21,886 nt of DNA, taken from contig JBBPZM010000051.1 of NCBI GenBank assembly GCA_038199035.1, positions 1-21,886 on the forward strand. Direction: 5' to 3'. Below the pieces are notes generated by a model. It saw only the letters and a list, made by a program, of their open reading frames with translations. It made no database searches and had not been told where the DNA came from. Shown here piece by piece: positions 21,810-21,886 of this stretch. The stretch is from DATAEY01 sp038199035 (GTDB lineage Bacteria; Actinomycetota; Thermoleophilia; Solirubrobacterales; Solirubrobacteraceae). Position 1 is the first letter of the stretch. Every line of letters begins with the position of its first letter. The position numbers were made by a program, and so were the translations under genes.

Positions 21810-21886
21810 ATGGCACGGCCGACGGATTCAAACGAGCAGCTCCTCTGCTCCTTCTGCGGCAAGTCCCAGCGCCAGGTCAAGAAGCT
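21810..21886 (+). CDS. clpX: ATP-dependent Clp protease ATP-binding subunit ClpX, N-terminal fragment
   Basis: The window ends 77 bases into this gene. The visible residues, MARPTDSNEQLLCSFCGKSQ then RQVKKL, are the start of the ClpX zinc-binding domain: the CSFC pair is the first half of its four-Cys zinc site, and SFCGKSQ is a hallmark of ClpX. ATG 21810 has GGGGGAGAG directly before it. It lies 30 bases after clpP and is surely co-transcribed. The AAA+ unfoldase part lies beyond the window. Confidence 0.95.
   Translation, partial: MARPTDSNEQLLCSFCGKSQRQVKK

Overview
The window is GC-rich (by eye about 70% or more over most of its length) and packed with genes that overlap by 1-4 bases. 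It carries tig-clpP-clpX, an F420-type LLM oxidoreductase, a cytochrome P450 and several TANNNT -10 boxes placed almost directly on start codons. Together these suggest Actinomycetota, perhaps Thermoleophilia/Solirubrobacterales; the phylum is fairly safe, the class is a guess from protein style.

Layout. 1-1421 is decayed: a frameshifted M14 (MpaA-like) carboxypeptidase runs into a malonyl-CoA-synthetase-like ligase that has lost its N-terminus, its middle and its C-terminal end. 1481-4597 holds a small membrane protein, an LLM-class F420-dependent oxidoreductase, a divergent winged-helix (PF06224-type) protein and a TetR regulator. 4682-10591 is one tightly coupled operon divergent from tetR: ABC1/UbiB-type kinase, cytochrome P450, short-chain dehydrogenase (SDR), Baeyer-Villiger-type flavin monooxygenase, and a second SDR that resembles 3-hydroxybutyrate dehydrogenase and is frameshifted. 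Two perfect palindromes in the tetR/kinase gap are candidate operators.

10656-11387 is an unrecognised single-pass membrane protein. 11443-15665 is a divergent pair of units for acetoacetate and leucine-type catabolism: acetoacetyl-CoA synthetase on one side, acyl-CoA dehydrogenase plus HMG-CoA lyase on the other. 15778-16347 is a nicotinamidase.

16406-19150 looks like a stress or DNA-maintenance neighbourhood: an HhH-GPD-like protein without the usual catalytic residues; a ChaB-domain gene whose only well-placed start codon is ATC; a small lipoprotein with a leaderless-type promoter; and a DUF892 ferritin-like protein with a duplicated C-terminal domain. Both the ChaB and DUF892 genes have sequences resembling general-stress sigma factor promoters (GTTT/GGGTA type). 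19400-21886 is the protein quality-control block: a 51-residue membrane protein divergent from tig through overlapping -10 boxes, then tig, clpP and the first 77 bases of clpX.

The most unusual observations are the ATC-start ChaB gene, the bidirectional -10 at tig, the ABC1 kinase-P450-SDR-BVMO operon, and the two or three frame disruptions in otherwise well-conserved genes. No rRNA, tRNA, CRISPR array, insertion sequence or prophage gene was recognised.
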